Shown: positions 8,084-18,238, counted from the stretch's first letter. The stretch is 37,953 nucleotides of DNA from Bacteroidota bacterium (GCA_023411265.1 JAEYOX010000119.1:1-37953); one strand, 5' to 3'. Numbers and translations are program-made. Notes: generated by a model not told the origin, from the sequence alone.

Positions 8084-8788
8084 TTACATGGCTGAACCTA
8101 TCTCACTTCCGGGTTCAATTTCGTAAGGTTCTTTTCCTTTTTCGAAAATTCTGGTCATTTCAGATCCTTCCACGGTTATTTTATCCCCTATCCTGCGGAT
8201 CCAGTTTCCTTCTCTGAGTCCTGCGACCATGATATCATTTTGGGTCAGAAATTCCTGAATGCGGGTTTCCCGGGTCTCACCATTATGTTTTAGCAACGGA
8301 TCAGGATCCAGATAATGCGGATTAATATTGAATGGCACCAGCTCCATACATTCAAATCCGGGCGGATAGACGATGGGCATATCGTTGGTCGTTTTCATAT
8401 TGATTCCTCCGATATTGCTGCCTGCACTGGTGCCTAGGTAAGGTTTTCCGCTTTCTATATTTTCTTTCAGAAAATGCATCAGATTTTTTTCCAGCAGTGT
8501 TTTTACCAACAGAAATGTATTTCCCCCGCCTGTAAAATAAGCTTCGGCATTCTGAATGGCTTCGGGCATTTCTTCAAATTCGTGCAGACCACGGACTTTG
8601 ATGTTGAGTTCAGAAAAAAATGCGGCTGCCTTCTCTGTATATTCTTCATGACTAATACCGCCGGGACGGGCAAAAGGGATGAAAAGAATTTCATCGATTC
8701 CCTGAAACAGGGCTTCTATTTCATCTTTCAGATAGTCCAGATAATTTCCGCCATGCAAGGTGGATGTGGAGGCTAATAAAATATTCAT
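8084..8788 (-). CDS. pepE: Peptidase S51, dipeptidase E (PepE-like)
   Basis: A 234-residue cytoplasmic serine peptidase of the S51 family; PepE cleaves dipeptides with N-terminal aspartate. The nucleophile S121 sits in GTSAGSN. D136 (TNDMPIV) and H158 (NPHYL) fall one residue from the Salmonella PepE triad S120-D135-H157, so the protein should be active. The GGGNT motif near residue 87 is also conserved. The ATG at 8788 was chosen over the in-frame start at 8878 because the extra 30 residues are basic and non-conserved. It is divergent from the transaldolase gene, with 134 bp between them. Confidence 0.87.
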   Translation of the reverse strand: MNILLASTSTLHGGNYLDYLKDEIEALFQGIDEILFIPFARPGGISHEEYTEKAAAFFSELNIKVRGLHEFEEMPEAIQNAEAYFTGGGNTFLLVKTLLEKNLMHFLKENIESGKPYLGTSAGSNIGGINMKTTNDMPIVYPPGFECMELVPFNINPHYLDPDPLLKHNGETRETRIQEFLTQNDIMVAGLREGNWIRRIGDKITVEGSEMTRIFEKGKEPYEIEPGSEIGSAM

Positions 8789-8888
8789 ACGCGATGGCTC
8801 TTTAAATTGTTTTCTTCTCCGGCAACGGAGTGATAGCAAAAATAAATAAATTGTGTTAAACCGACCGTATCGCTTCAATCAAATTGGT

Positions 8889-8896
8889 TAACTTTG
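8889..8896 (+). promoter_or_regulatory. -7 box TAACTTTG before transaldolase gene
   Basis: A perfect TAnnTTTG match 26 bp before the ATG. An AAAGAAG Shine-Dalgarno-like sequence follows just before the start codon. Confidence 0.5.
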
Positions 8897-8922
8897 TCAC
8901 AGTAAAACTTTAAAGAAGAAAA

Positions 8923-9576
8923 ATGAAATTTTTTATTGACACTGCCAATTTAGACCAAATAAGAGAGGCACAGGATCTGGGAATTCTGGACGGCGTAACC
9001 ACCAATCCGTCCCTGATGGCCAAGGAAGGAATTCAGGGTGCAGAAGCGATCAGAAATCACTATAAAACCATCTGCGAAATCGTGGACGGCGATATCTCTG
9101 CGGAAGTTCTTTCCACCACCTATGAGGAAATGATTAAAGAAGGGGAAGATCTTGCTGCCATTCATCCGAATATTGTCGTGAAAATCCCGATGATAAAGGA
9201 TGGAATAAAAGCATTGAAATATTTTTCAGACAAAGGAATCAAAACCAACTGTACCTTGATTTTCTCTCCAGGACAGGCACTGCTTGCAGCGAAAGCGGGA
9301 GCTACCTACGTTTCTCCTTTTCTGGGAAGGCTGGATGATATTTCGACTGACGGCATCAATTTGATAGAAGAAATACGTTTGATCTTTGATAATTATCTTT
9401 TTGACACTCAGATTCTGGCAGCATCCATCCGCCATTCCATGCACATTATAGACTGTGCGAAAGTGGGTGCAGATGTTATCACTTCTCCGCTCGCTCCGAT
9501 CCTGAGTCTGCTGAAACATCCTTTGACGGATAACGGCCTTGCGCAGTTCATCGAAGACAGCAAGAAAATGGCATAA
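8923..9576 (+). CDS. fsa: Transaldolase / fructose-6-phosphate aldolase family (TalC/MipB type)
   Basis: A 217-residue class I aldolase of the small transaldolase family. The Schiff-base lysine is K87 in VVKIP; DTAN near the N-terminus and TTNPS (26-30) are the other signatures. At the position of E. coli FsaA Y131 this protein has F133 (SPFLGR). Phe there is associated with transaldolase rather than fructose-6-phosphate aldolase activity, so a pentose-phosphate-pathway transaldolase is the better guess. It is a single gene with its own -7 box and a downstream terminator. Confidence 0.9.
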   Translation: MKFFIDTANLDQIREAQDLGILDGVTTNPSLMAKEGIQGAEAIRNHYKTICEIVDGDISAEVLSTTYEEMIKEGEDLAAIHPNIVVKIPMIKDGIKALKYFSDKGIKTNCTLIFSPGQALLAAKAGATYVSPFLGRLDDISTDGINLIEEIRLIFDNYLFDTQILAASIRHSMHIIDCAKVGADVITSPLAPILSLLKHPLTDNGLAQFIEDSKKMA

Positions 9577-9588
9577 ACATTAATAATA

Positions 9589-9618
9589 AATCCCGGTGCT
9601 TTTCAGTCCCGGGATTTT
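9589..9618 (+). terminator. Rho-independent terminator after transaldolase gene
   Basis: AATCCCGG (9589-9596) pairs with CCGGGATT (9609-9616) across a 12-nt loop, followed by a short T-rich tail. It lies 13 bp after the stop codon. Confidence 0.75.
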
Positions 9619-9760
9619 GTTTTACAGTGGGTGAGGAAGTGCTAAAATCTATGCTATTGTTATATCCTAAAGTTTTAATTGAGTTCAATTTTTATAATAC
9701 ATTTAAGAGCAATTAGATACATGCCTTTACCTAATCAATCGGTTAAGATATGATTCTTGA

Positions 9761-10450
9761 TTATTCATTCAGATAAAGTTCCGCCAGATATTGATTACGG
9801 TCGTCCTCAAAAAGAATTTCCGTAGACCATCCTTCTTCCTCTGCCATATTCTGCATCGTAATCGGATCAATATAAAGCCAGCCAAACCAATCGGTGAATT
9901 CGCCCTCATATTCGTATCTGCATTCCACTTCTCCGTAATAGTGATCGGGATAAGGAATATCTTCATACATATATGCAATATCGCAGGAATCAAATATCAA
10001 TTTTCCCTTTGGTTTCAACAGCGTTTTTGCTTTGTTCAGAAAAGTGCGAAAACCCTCTGCAGTAGCACAAATCCCGATACCGTTCATCAGTAAGAGGAGG
10101 GTATCAAACGGTGCTCCTTTAAAATTGAAAAAATCTTCGCAAATCACATTTTTAACACCTTTGGCAGCGATGACTTCACAAGCTTTTGGAGAAATTTCCA
10201 GCGCCGTACAATCATGGCCACGATTTTGAAGTTCCAGCGAATGGGTACCTGCTCCGGCACCAATGTCTAAGGTAGTTCCTGAACATCTGTCGAGTGCGAT
10301 ACGCTCCAACTGAGGCATTCTGGTAACGTCGCGAAAATACGTTGAAACCGGCATTTCCACTTTCGGCCCGAAACGGTCATGAACAAAAAGCCTTTTCTTA
10401 TTCTCCTGAAAATAAAAATCATGAATCGCCTTGCCCGGAAGATCTGTCAT
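9761..10450 (-). CDS. Class I SAM-dependent methyltransferase
   Basis: A 229-residue Rossmann-fold methyltransferase. The SAM-binding motif LDIGAGAGTHSLEL is near residues 60-73. The acidic strand-2 residue (ALEIS), CEDFF, and a post-motif FDTLLLLMNGIGI are also visible. The substrate is unknown; no neighbouring pathway gene suggests one. It lies downstream of the initiator tRNA on the same strand, but a terminator separates them. The region 9619-9760 between it and the transaldolase terminator holds nothing recognisable. Confidence 0.8.
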   Translation of the reverse strand: MTDLPGKAIHDFYFQENKKRLFVHDRFGPKVEMPVSTYFRDVTRMPQLERIALDRCSGTTLDIGAGAGTHSLELQNRGHDCTALEISPKACEVIAAKGVKNVICEDFFNFKGAPFDTLLLLMNGIGICATAEGFRTFLNKAKTLLKPKGKLIFDSCDIAYMYEDIPYPDHYYGEVECRYEYEGEFTDWFGWLYIDPITMQNMAEEEGWSTEILFEDDRNQYLAELYLNE

Positions 10451-10481
10451 AGAAATAAGATAATATGCGGAAAATTAGTAA

Positions 10482-10514
10482 AAACAAAAAAGAGAACCAA
10501 AATGATTCTCTTTT
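10482..10514 (-). terminator. Terminator downstream of initiator tRNA
   Basis: On the minus strand AAAAGAGAA pairs with TTCTCTTTT across a 9-nt loop, followed by a T-rich tail. It starts 6 bp after the tRNA 3' end. Confidence 0.7.
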
Positions 10515-10520
10515 ACTTAG

Positions 10521-10593
<73 letters not shown>

Positions 10594-10671
10594 GTATTGT
10601 GGTGCAAATATACAACAAAATTGTCTTTCTGCAAATTTATTCAAAGAAATCTTTTATTCATCGTAATTTTA

Positions 10672-10679
10672 TAACTTTG
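10672..10679 (+). promoter_or_regulatory. -7 box TAACTTTG directly before yciO
   Basis: A perfect TAnnTTTG match only 4 bp before the ATG at 10684. If used, the mRNA would be leaderless or nearly so, or translation would start further inside. Confidence 0.4.
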
Positions 10680-10683
10680 TGTC

Positions 10684-11295
10684 ATGGCAAAAATTCTGAA
10701 AATATATCCGGAGAATCCTCAGGAAAGTTTTATCGCTGAGGTGGTTAAGACCCTGCAAAATGGAGGTCTTATTATCTATCCTTCTGATACCGTGTATGCA
10801 TTGGGATGCGATATAAACAACATTAAAGCGATGGAAAAGCTGGCCCAAATCAAAAAAATCAAACTGGATAAAGCCCAGTTCTCAATAATCTGCAACGATT
10901 TGAGCCATCTTTCAGATTTTACAAGGCCCATAGACACAGCCGTGTTCAGGATTTTGAAAAATAATGTTCCCGGCCCGTTTACGTTTATTATGGAAGCCAA
11001 TAAAAATCTGCCATTGGCTTACAAAGGAAAAAAGACCATCGGAATCCGGGTTCCGGATCACCCGGTTCCACAATTGATTGTTCAGAAACTGGGACATCCC
11101 ATCGCTTCTACATCCATCAAAGATGACGACGAAATTCTGGAGTATTCCACAGATCCTGAATTAATTGCAGAAAAATATGCTGATTTGGTCGATATGGTTA
11201 TTGATTCGGGTTATGGTGATAATATGGCTTCCACCATTGTAGATCTCACAAGCGGCGAACCGGAAATTCTTCGGGAAGGAAAAGGAATACTTTAA
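10684..11295 (+). CDS. yciO: YrdC/Sua5-domain protein, YciO type
   Basis: A 203-residue single-domain YrdC-fold protein. The match to E. coli YciO runs the whole length (GGLIIYPSDTVYALGC, FRILKNNVPGPFTFI, TIGIRVPDHP, STIVDLTSGEPEILREGKG). TsaC/Sua5 relatives make threonylcarbamoyl-AMP for the t6A modification of tRNA. The YciO branch has weak or uncertain activity in that step, so the role is inferred only by family. It is the first gene of a tight operon with yaaA (13 bp gap) and prmC. Confidence 0.87.
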   Translation: MAKILKIYPENPQESFIAEVVKTLQNGGLIIYPSDTVYALGCDINNIKAMEKLAQIKKIKLDKAQFSIICNDLSHLSDFTRPIDTAVFRILKNNVPGPFTFIMEANKNLPLAYKGKKTIGIRVPDHPVPQLIVQKLGHPIASTSIKDDDEILEYSTDPELIAEKYADLVDMVIDSGYGDNMASTIVDLTSGEPEILREGKGIL

Positions 11296-11308
11296 TCAGA
11301 ATCACTTT

Positions 11309-12067
11309 ATGAAAATGATAACTTCGCCGGCTAAACTGATGAACATCAGTAATACTGCGGAATTCCTGAAGCCGACCACTCCCAAATTCATTAAAGAAGC
11401 CTCACTTCTACAATCTTATTTAAAAGAAAAAACACCGGAATTTCTGTCAGAATTGATGGAGATTTCACCAAAACTCGCTGATGAAAACTGGCAACGCAAC
11501 CAAAACTGGAAAGCAAAACCAACGGCAACCGAATCTTGTCCTGCCTTGTATGCCTTCACAGGGGAAGTCTATCGAGGACTGGATGCCCAAACACTTTCGG
11601 AGGATGCCGTTGCCTATCTTCAGAAGAATTACAGAATTTTATCCGGCCTCTACGGATTGTTGCGGCCTTCAGACAAAATCATGCTGTACCGTCTGGAAAT
11701 GGGCAGAAAATTTGAGTTCGAACATTATCGGAATCTTTATGAATTCTGGACCGGAAAAATCACCGAACAGCTTAACAGTGAATTGAAATCCAAAGAAATC
11801 ATTCTGAATCTGGCGAGTTCCGAATACATCAAAGTTCTTGATAGAAAAAAGATAAAAGCACCCATCATCGATTTCGACTTCTACGAAATGAAAAGCGGAA
11901 AACCAAGGACCATCGTAGTGTACACGAAGCTCGCAAGAGGCCTTATGGTGCGGTTCTGCGCTGAAAACAACGCAACAACTTTAGACGATGTGAAAGCATT
12001 TAATCTGGAAGGATACCGGATTGATGAAGAAATGTCCAAACCTCAAAGACTGGTGTTCACAAGATGA
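11309..12067 (+). CDS. yaaA: Peroxide stress protein YaaA (DUF328)
   Basis: A 252-residue YaaA-family protein. In E. coli, YaaA lowers free iron during hydrogen peroxide stress, and the fold binds DNA. Typical features are the N-terminal MKMITSPAKLM, the RNQNWK and PALYAFTGEVYRGLDA segments, YRILSGLYGLLRPSDKI, and the LARGLMVRFCAEN/EGYRID C-terminus. The length equals that of the family. Its stop overlaps the prmC start by 4 bp (ATGA), indicating translational coupling. Confidence 0.9.
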   Translation: MKMITSPAKLMNISNTAEFLKPTTPKFIKEASLLQSYLKEKTPEFLSELMEISPKLADENWQRNQNWKAKPTATESCPALYAFTGEVYRGLDAQTLSEDAVAYLQKNYRILSGLYGLLRPSDKIMLYRLEMGRKFEFEHYRNLYEFWTGKITEQLNSELKSKEIILNLASSEYIKVLDRKKIKAPIIDFDFYEMKSGKPRTIVVYTKLARGLMVRFCAENNATTLDDVKAFNLEGYRIDEEMSKPQRLVFTR

Positions 12068-12912
12068 AATTATCGGAATTAAAACAACATTTCTGGGAAG
12101 AACTTTCCGGCTTATATTCCGAAAGAGAAAGTGCTTTTCTCGCTTCTGTTTTTGTTCAGGAAATAATGGGTCTTAAGCCGTATGATCAAAGGAAATGTGA
12201 GAATCAAGAATTGAAAGAACATGAGAAAAGCCAATTGTGGCAGATTATTTCTTCCCTGAAAACCGGAAAACCTTATCAGCAGATTCTGGGAAAGGCCGAG
12301 TTTTTCGGACTTCAGTTTTTTGTAAACGAAGAGGTTCTCATCCCGCGCCCCGAAACAGAAGAATTGTTGGAACTTGCAATTCAAAAAATTAAAACAGCGA
12401 ACTTCAAAAATCAAAATGTAAAGATTTTAGATATCGGAACCGGAAGCGGAATCATCCCTATTGTGCTGAAAAAGCATTTTCCTAAAGCGGAAATCTGGGC
12501 AATAGATTATTCTGAAAAAGCACTGGAAGCGGCTCAGAAAAACGCTGATTTTTATAAAACTGAAATCGGTTTTATTCATCAGAATTATCTGGAGGAAAAC
12601 CTGAACCGGCAGTATGACATTATTATTTCCAATCCGCCTTATATCGGAATAGATGAACAAAGTGAGATCGAATCTGCTGTGAAAGACTACGAACCCAATA
12701 TGGCACTTTTTTCACCAACTGCTGACGCGTTGATTTTCTACCGGAAAATTGCCGGGGACGCCAAAACTCATCTTTCAGAAGACGGAATGATTTTTCTGGA
12801 AATCAATCAGAAACTGGGCGAAGAAACGCTGGCACTTTTTAAAGAATTTCCTGACAGCCGTCTAATACAAGACTTATCAGGAAATGACAGATTTATATGG
12901 GCGTCCCGGTAA
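12064..12912 (+). CDS. prmC: Peptide chain release factor N5-glutamine methyltransferase PrmC
   Basis: A 282-residue enzyme that methylates the GGQ glutamine of release factors. The SAM motif DIGTGSG is at 123-129, the substrate-binding NPPY is at 190-193, and the IPRPETE signature of PrmC is at 93-99. The N-terminal helical domain (1-80) is present. It overlaps yaaA by 4 bp. The gene ends 3 bp before the convergent rhomboid gene, with no visible terminator between them. Confidence 0.93.
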   Translation: MKLSELKQHFWEELSGLYSERESAFLASVFVQEIMGLKPYDQRKCENQELKEHEKSQLWQIISSLKTGKPYQQILGKAEFFGLQFFVNEEVLIPRPETEELLELAIQKIKTANFKNQNVKILDIGTGSGIIPIVLKKHFPKAEIWAIDYSEKALEAAQKNADFYKTEIGFIHQNYLEENLNRQYDIIISNPPYIGIDEQSEIESAVKDYEPNMALFSPTADALIFYRKIAGDAKTHLSEDGMIFLEINQKLGEETLALFKEFPDSRLIQDLSGNDRFIWASR

Positions 12913-12915
12913 CCG

Positions 12916-13572
12916 TTACCCAATCTTCTTCTTCACAAAAACCATATAGGCCATATACAGCAGCGGAAGCGCCATGATGCCAAGATAAAGTGAATTCTCT
13001 ATTGCTCTTTCCGGCTGTAATGCAACCGCATAAACCAGCCCGAAAAAAGCTCCGCCCAAATGTGCAGCATGGCCAATATTATCCCCTTGTCGCGGATTCA
13101 GCATGCTATAAACGGAATAGGAAAAATACAAAACTCCGAAAATATAACCAGGAATAGGAATAGGTATGAAAAAGAAATAAATCCCCAGATCAGGAATCAT
13201 GGCAATAGCCGCAAACAAAATCCCGGACACTCCCCCACTTGCTCCTATCGCTGAATACCACGACTGATTCTGATACAGATAGAGGGAGAATAGATTTCCC
13301 AAAACAACTGAACCAAAATACACCACAAGAAATCCGATTTCCCCGAAGGCCTGTACAACGATAGGCCCGAAGAAGTATAGCGTCATCATGTTAAATAACA
13401 AATGCATCCAGTCTCCGTGAAGAAAACCTGCCGAAACGAGGCGGATGTATTCTTTATTGTTTTTGATGGCACCTACATTGAATTTGTACTTTTCAAAGAC
13501 AGAGATATTGTTGAAAGCCACATAACTGATCAAAACGGTGGCGGCGATAACGATAAGTAATATAAAACTCAT
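12916..13572 (-). CDS. Rhomboid family intramembrane serine protease
   Basis: A 218-residue six-helix membrane protease. The nucleophile S112 is in GASGG and the catalytic H171 is in HAAHLGGAFFG. The oxyanion N61 in the HLLFNM segment is also conserved, so it should be active. Other markers are the WMHLLFNMMTLYFFG helix and YSAIGASGGVSGI. Substrates are unknown. It lies 42 bp downstream of parC and is probably the last gene of the parE-parC-rhomboid operon. Confidence 0.92.
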   Translation of the reverse strand: MSFILLIVIAATVLISYVAFNNISVFEKYKFNVGAIKNNKEYIRLVSAGFLHGDWMHLLFNMMTLYFFGPIVVQAFGEIGFLVVYFGSVVLGNLFSLYLYQNQSWYSAIGASGGVSGILFAAIAMIPDLGIYFFFIPIPIPGYIFGVLYFSYSVYSMLNPRQGDNIGHAAHLGGAFFGLVYAVALQPERAIENSLYLGIMALPLLYMAYMVFVKKKIG

Positions 13573-13614
13573 TGATTTTTTAGTATTAATTTAACAGCAG
13601 AAAATATCATCGAT

Positions 13615-16194
13615 TTATTCGTCAAAAAGGCTTCCGATGGTGCCTTCCTCCGTAAAATCATCATTGGAAATATCGGAGATCTCCTGAGGATCCTCTTCTT
13701 CCGGAATTTCTTCTTCCTCGGGTTCAGGAACTGTGATATTAATAGTTTTTAATTTATTTTTGGTAAGCTGATTTCCGATGGCTTTGATTCCTTTTACTGA
13801 AATAAATTCATCTACCTTGATGATTTCAGGATCTTTTTCCTTCCCTTTTTCTTTGGCAAAAACCAGTTCCGCAGTAACCTGATCGGCTGTGAAGACAAGC
13901 TCTATAAAAGACTTTGGATGCTCTGAAGGCATAAAGGTCTGTACATTATGGGTCGCCTCCAGAAGGAAACGCTTAATATAATAGATTTCCTTTTCGCCAT
14001 CGAAATAGATGCAGGTAACGGGCTGTTCAGGGTTCCATTTTTCGAGGATTAAATATTCATCGTCAAAACGGTTCATCAGATCGAAAGAAACCAGTTTTGC
14101 ATCTCCATTCGTATTAATGGTGAGTATTTTATCGTCGCCTTTAAAATTTCCCAGAAAAGTTCCGCGCGCATCTACATTCAGTCGGCGAACGGTTTCATCA
14201 AACCAGATTTTTCTCGGAGCTAAAGTGGAAACACCCTGCTCTTTCAAATCCACTTTTTTCACAGCGTATTTCGTCACCAGATTTCCTCTGGAATTTCTTC
14301 CTTTGATGGCCAGTTCAGAAAAATCAATGTCAATTCTCGGTTTTCGGATTCTGGCATTGGGCTTCAGCAGCACACTCACCAGTTCTGCCTCACCGTTCGG
14401 GTTGGCTGAGAAATAGAGTGTTTCCGAACCTTTTTTATCGGAAGCCAAAGGATAATCAGTATTTCTGGTAACGGCGGTTACAGAAAATCTCTTCATATAA
14501 TACGGCCCGTCTTTTCCTTCACGATAAATCATGTTGTACACCGTTCTGGAATCGCCTTTTTTCCAAATTCCCACATGCAGAATATCCTTTCCGATGAAGG
14601 TTTTTGCTTCCACTTTTACCACTTTCATGGTGCCGTCTTTCCGGAAAACAATAATATCATCAATATCGGAACAGTCGAAAAGATACTCGTCTTTTTTCAG
14701 GGAAGTTCCGATAAAGCCTTCCTGCCGGTTCACATAAAATTTTTCGTTGGCCACTGCTACTTTGGTCGCATCAATAGTATCGAAAACCCGGATCTCGGTT
14801 TTTCTTTCCTTGTCTTTGCCGTATTTTTTAAGAATATTAGTGTAATAATCGATGGCATAGGGTATCAGATGTTCCAGGTTATATTTACACTTAGCAATGC
14901 GGTCTTCCAGCGACGCAATCGTTTCTTTGAATTTGTCAAGATCGAAACGTGAAATTCTTTTAATTCGGATTTCAGTCAGTTTCACGATGTCTTCCTCCGT
15001 TACAGCTCTCAAAAGATGTTGGGTATGTGGTTTCAAACCTTCGTCAATCACGGTCAGAACTTCTTCCCATGATTTTACTTCTTCAATATCATGGTAAATT
15101 CTGTTTTCGATGAAAATTCTTTCCAGGGATGCAAAATGCCAGCTTTCCTGAAGTTCGTGAAGTTCAATTTCAAGTTCTTTTCTGAGTAACGAAACGGTAT
15201 GATCCGTATTTATTCTCAAAATTTCTGAAACCGAAAGGAACATCGGCTTATTACCCACAATCACACAGGCGTTCGGCGAAATGGAAACCTGACAGTCAGT
15301 GAATGCGTACAATGCATCTATCGTTTTATCGGGCGATACATCGTTATGAAGATGGATCAGAATCTCAACTTTATCGGAAGTATTGTCTTCAATTTTTTTG
15401 ATCTTGATTTTACCTCGTTCCGTTGCTTTTACAATACTGTCGATGATTTCACCGGTATTTTTTGAGTATGGAAGTTCAGTAACGACCAGCGTATTTTTAT
15501 CTTTCTGAATAATTCTGGCTCTTGCACGAACTCGTCCGCCCCGCTCTCCGTCATTATATTCAGCAACATCCAGCAATCCGCCTGTAATAAAATCCGGAAA
15601 AATCTGAAATTTCTTTCCTTTCAGATGAGAAATGGAAGCGTGAATCAGTTCATTAAAATTGTGAGGAAGAATTTTGGTAGAGAGACCAACACCGATTCCT
15701 TCCACACCCTGCGCAAGAAGCAAAGGAAACTTAACAGGTAAATCTATCGGCTCGTTATTTCTTCCATCGTAGGATTTTACCCAGTGGGTCGTTTTCGGAT
15801 TGAAAACCACTTCCAAAGCAAAAGGGGTTAGCCTTGCTTCGATATAACGTGCTGCCGCAGCGGAATCGCCGGTGTAAATATTTCCCCAGTTTCCCTGAGC
15901 ATCAATCAGCAGTTCCTTTTGGCCAATCTGAACCATCGCGTCGGTAATAGAGGCATCACCGTGTGGATGGTACTTCATCGTATTTCCTACAATATTGGCC
16001 ACCTTATTGTAACGGCCGTCCTCCAGTTCCCGCATGGAATGCATGATCCTGCGCTGCACCGGTTTGAAACCGTCATAAACAGATGGTATGGCCCGATCCA
16101 AGATGACGTAGGATGCATAATCCAAAAACCAGTCTTTGTACAGCCCTGAAACTTTTTTTAAGCTCTCTCCTTCGTGTAAATGTTCTTCTGTCAT
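13615..16194 (-). CDS. parC: DNA topoisomerase IV subunit A
   Basis: An 859-residue type IIA topoisomerase subunit that decatenates chromosomes with ParE. The active-site tyrosine is Y117 in AAARYIEARL. The quinolone-determining region reads HPHGDASITDAMV (76-88), with A81 where E. coli GyrA and ParC have Ser83/Ser80. The coiled-coil/tower region is followed by beta-propeller repeats and a very acidic tail (EPEEEEIPEEEDPQE). Pairing with parE 67 bp upstream on the same strand favours ParC over GyrA. Confidence 0.9.
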   Translation of the reverse strand: MTEEHLHEGESLKKVSGLYKDWFLDYASYVILDRAIPSVYDGFKPVQRRIMHSMRELEDGRYNKVANIVGNTMKYHPHGDASITDAMVQIGQKELLIDAQGNWGNIYTGDSAAAARYIEARLTPFALEVVFNPKTTHWVKSYDGRNNEPIDLPVKFPLLLAQGVEGIGVGLSTKILPHNFNELIHASISHLKGKKFQIFPDFITGGLLDVAEYNDGERGGRVRARARIIQKDKNTLVVTELPYSKNTGEIIDSIVKATERGKIKIKKIEDNTSDKVEILIHLHNDVSPDKTIDALYAFTDCQVSISPNACVIVGNKPMFLSVSEILRINTDHTVSLLRKELEIELHELQESWHFASLERIFIENRIYHDIEEVKSWEEVLTVIDEGLKPHTQHLLRAVTEEDIVKLTEIRIKRISRFDLDKFKETIASLEDRIAKCKYNLEHLIPYAIDYYTNILKKYGKDKERKTEIRVFDTIDATKVAVANEKFYVNRQEGFIGTSLKKDEYLFDCSDIDDIIVFRKDGTMKVVKVEAKTFIGKDILHVGIWKKGDSRTVYNMIYREGKDGPYYMKRFSVTAVTRNTDYPLASDKKGSETLYFSANPNGEAELVSVLLKPNARIRKPRIDIDFSELAIKGRNSRGNLVTKYAVKKVDLKEQGVSTLAPRKIWFDETVRRLNVDARGTFLGNFKGDDKILTINTNGDAKLVSFDLMNRFDDEYLILEKWNPEQPVTCIYFDGEKEIYYIKRFLLEATHNVQTFMPSEHPKSFIELVFTADQVTAELVFAKEKGKEKDPEIIKVDEFISVKGIKAIGNQLTKNKLKTINITVPEPEEEEIPEEEDPQEISDISNDDFTEEGTIGSLFDE

Positions 16195-16261
16195 TTATTT
16201 ATTCTGCAAAAATGCAGATTTCTTATTCTTTAATTTTCAAAATATTTCTGTGATTTCTATC

Positions 16262-18172
16262 TCAATTGGCCTGTTGCACTTCAACTTCTTCCAGTTGTTG
16301 TTTCTGATCGATATCAAGATTTTCCACTACCAGATTCTGAAGAATGAAAGTTTGCCGGTCTGGCGTATTTTTTCCCATGTAAAATTCCAGCAGTTGTTCG
16401 ATCGTCTGATCCTTTCCCAGAACTACAGGCTCCAGGCGGATATCTTTTCCAATGAAATGCTTGAATTCATCGGGGGAAATTTCTCCTAATCCTTTGAACC
16501 GGGTTATTTCCGGGTTTTTTCCGAGCTCGTTCAATGCTTTAATCCGTTCGGCATCATTATAACAGTACCGGGTTTCTTTTTTATTCCGCACTCTGAAAAG
16601 TGGGGTCTGGAGAATATAAAGATGTCCGTTTTTAATTAAATCCGGAAAAAACTGCAGAAAAAACGTGATCATTAACAGTCGAATGTGCATTCCATCCACA
16701 TCAGCATCCGTTGCAATAATTACTTGATTGTAACGCAAATCTTCCAATGAATCTTCAATATTTAATGCTGCCTGCAAAAGATTGAATTCTTCATTTTCAT
16801 AAACCACCCGCTTGGTTAATCCATAGGAATTCAACGGTTTTCCCCGAAGGGAGAAAACTGCCTGTGTTTCAACATCTCTTGATTTTGTAATAGATCCTGA
16901 AGCCGAATCACCCTCAGTAATGAAAATCTGTGATTCTGCTTTCCTGGCTGCCTTCTGATCGTTATAATGCTGTCGGCAATCGCGAAGTTTTTTATTGTGA
17001 AGTGATACCTTTTTTGCTCTTTCCCGAGCCAGTTTCTGGATTCCTGAAAGTTCCTTGCGTTCCCGTTCCGAGATCAGGATTTTTCTTTGAATTGCTTCGG
17101 CAACTTCGGGATTTTGATGCAGATAATTGTCCAGCTTGCTTTTCATGTAATTCATCATGAAAGTCTTGATGGTCTCCAGTTCATTTCCGTTTTTGTCCTG
17201 TCCCATCGTGGCGGAACCCAGTTTGGTTTTAGTCTGCGATTCAAAAACCGGATTTCCGACATTGATATACACCGCACCAATGATTGCTTTACGGATATCT
17301 GCTGCTTCAAAATTTTTCCCGTAAAATTCCCGGATCGTTTTCACATAAGCTTCTTTGAAAGCATTCAGGTGCGTCCCTCCCTGCGAAGTGTACTGACCGT
17401 TGACGAATGAAAAGTAAGTCTCTGACTGTGATTTATCGGAATGGGTAATGGCCATTTCCATATCTTCGTCTTTGATATGGATAATGGGGTACACAATTTC
17501 GCTGTCTATTTCTTCTTCCAAAAGGTCTTTGAGACCGTTTTGCGATTCAAAAACTTCACCGTTATAATAGATTTTTAAACCCAGATTGAGATATGTATAG
17601 TTCCGCAGCATCCTTTCCACATATTCGCTTCGGAATTTATAATTGATAAAAATAGTTTCATCGGGAAGAAAGGTGATTTCGGTACCGTTACGTTCAGAGG
17701 TTTCAGTTTCGCTATGCAGTTCTGTAAGCTTTCCTTCGCAGAATTCAGCGCGGCGCATTTTACCATCCCGTATAGATTTCACCTGGAAATATTCAGAAAG
17801 GAAATTCACTGCTTTGGTACCTACCCCGTTCAGTCCGATGGATTTTTTGAAGGCACCGTCATCATATTTTCCGCCGGTATTCATGATGGAAACGACATCC
17901 ACAATTTTTCCCAACGGAATTCCCCGTCCGTAGTCGCGAATCACTACCCTGCCGTCTTTGATCTTGACTTCGATTTTTTTCCCATATTTCATCCGGAATT
18001 CATCGATGGAATTATCAATCACTTCCTTTAATAAAATATAGATTCCGTCGTCACTTGCAGAACCGTCGCCCAGCTTCCCGATGTACATTCCGGGACGGAG
18101 CCGGACGTGCTCGCGCGGCTCCAGCGTTTTTATATTGTCTTCGTTATACTGAACAGTATGGTTTTCGTTCAT
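16262..18172 (-). CDS. parE: DNA topoisomerase IV subunit B
   Basis: A 636-residue GHKL ATPase subunit. ATP-site residues include E50 and N54 in [17 protein letters not shown] (80-86) and [11 protein letters not shown] (113-123). The TOPRIM domain shows E420-GDSASG (420-426) and the metal-binding D489-x-D491-x-D493 (TDADVDG). The C-terminal motif [13 protein letters not shown] is intact. A good -33/-7 promoter lies 36-66 bp upstream. It is followed by parC and the rhomboid gene. Confidence 0.93.
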   Translation of the reverse strand: MNENHTVQYNEDNIKTLEPREHVRLRPGMYIGKLGDGSASDDGIYILLKEVIDNSIDEFRMKYGKKIEVKIKDGRVVIRDYGRGIPLGKIVDVVSIMNTGGKYDDGAFKKSIGLNGVGTKAVNFLSEYFQVKSIRDGKMRRAEFCEGKLTELHSETETSERNGTEITFLPDETIFINYKFRSEYVERMLRNYTYLNLGLKIYYNGEVFESQNGLKDLLEEEIDSEIVYPIIHIKDEDMEMAITHSDKSQSETYFSFVNGQYTSQGGTHLNAFKEAYVKTIREFYGKNFEAADIRKAIIGAVYINVGNPVFESQTKTKLGSATMGQDKNGNELETIKTFMMNYMKSKLDNYLHQNPEVAEAIQRKILISERERKELSGIQKLARERAKKVSLHNKKLRDCRQHYNDQKAARKAESQIFITEGDSASGSITKSRDVETQAVFSLRGKPLNSYGLTKRVVYENEEFNLLQAALNIEDSLEDLRYNQVIIATDADVDGMHIRLLMITFFLQFFPDLIKNGHLYILQTPLFRVRNKKETRYCYNDAERIKALNELGKNPEITRFKGLGEISPDEFKHFIGKDIRLEPVVLGKDQTIEQLLEFYMGKNTPDRQTFILQNLVVENLDIDQKQQLEEVEVQQAN

Positions 18173-18207
18173 AAATTATTTTCTCCCTATATAAAATCAA
18201 TAACTTA

Positions 18208-18238
18208 CAAATATAGCGAAAAGCGAGTGTGTGTACAA
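18208..18238 (-). promoter_or_regulatory. Promoter of the parE-parC operon
   Basis: On the minus strand TTG (18236-18238) is separated by 20 bp from TATATTTG (18208-18215), a full match to the Bacteroidota -33/-7 consensus. The predicted start lies about 30 bp before the parE ATG. A DnaA-box-like TGTGGAAAA sits nearby at 18242-18250. Confidence 0.7.

Noticed and set aside
13615..16194. Reading the topoisomerase A gene as gyrA
   Set aside because: It sits directly behind a topoisomerase B gene and has an acidic C-terminal tail; ParC is the better call.
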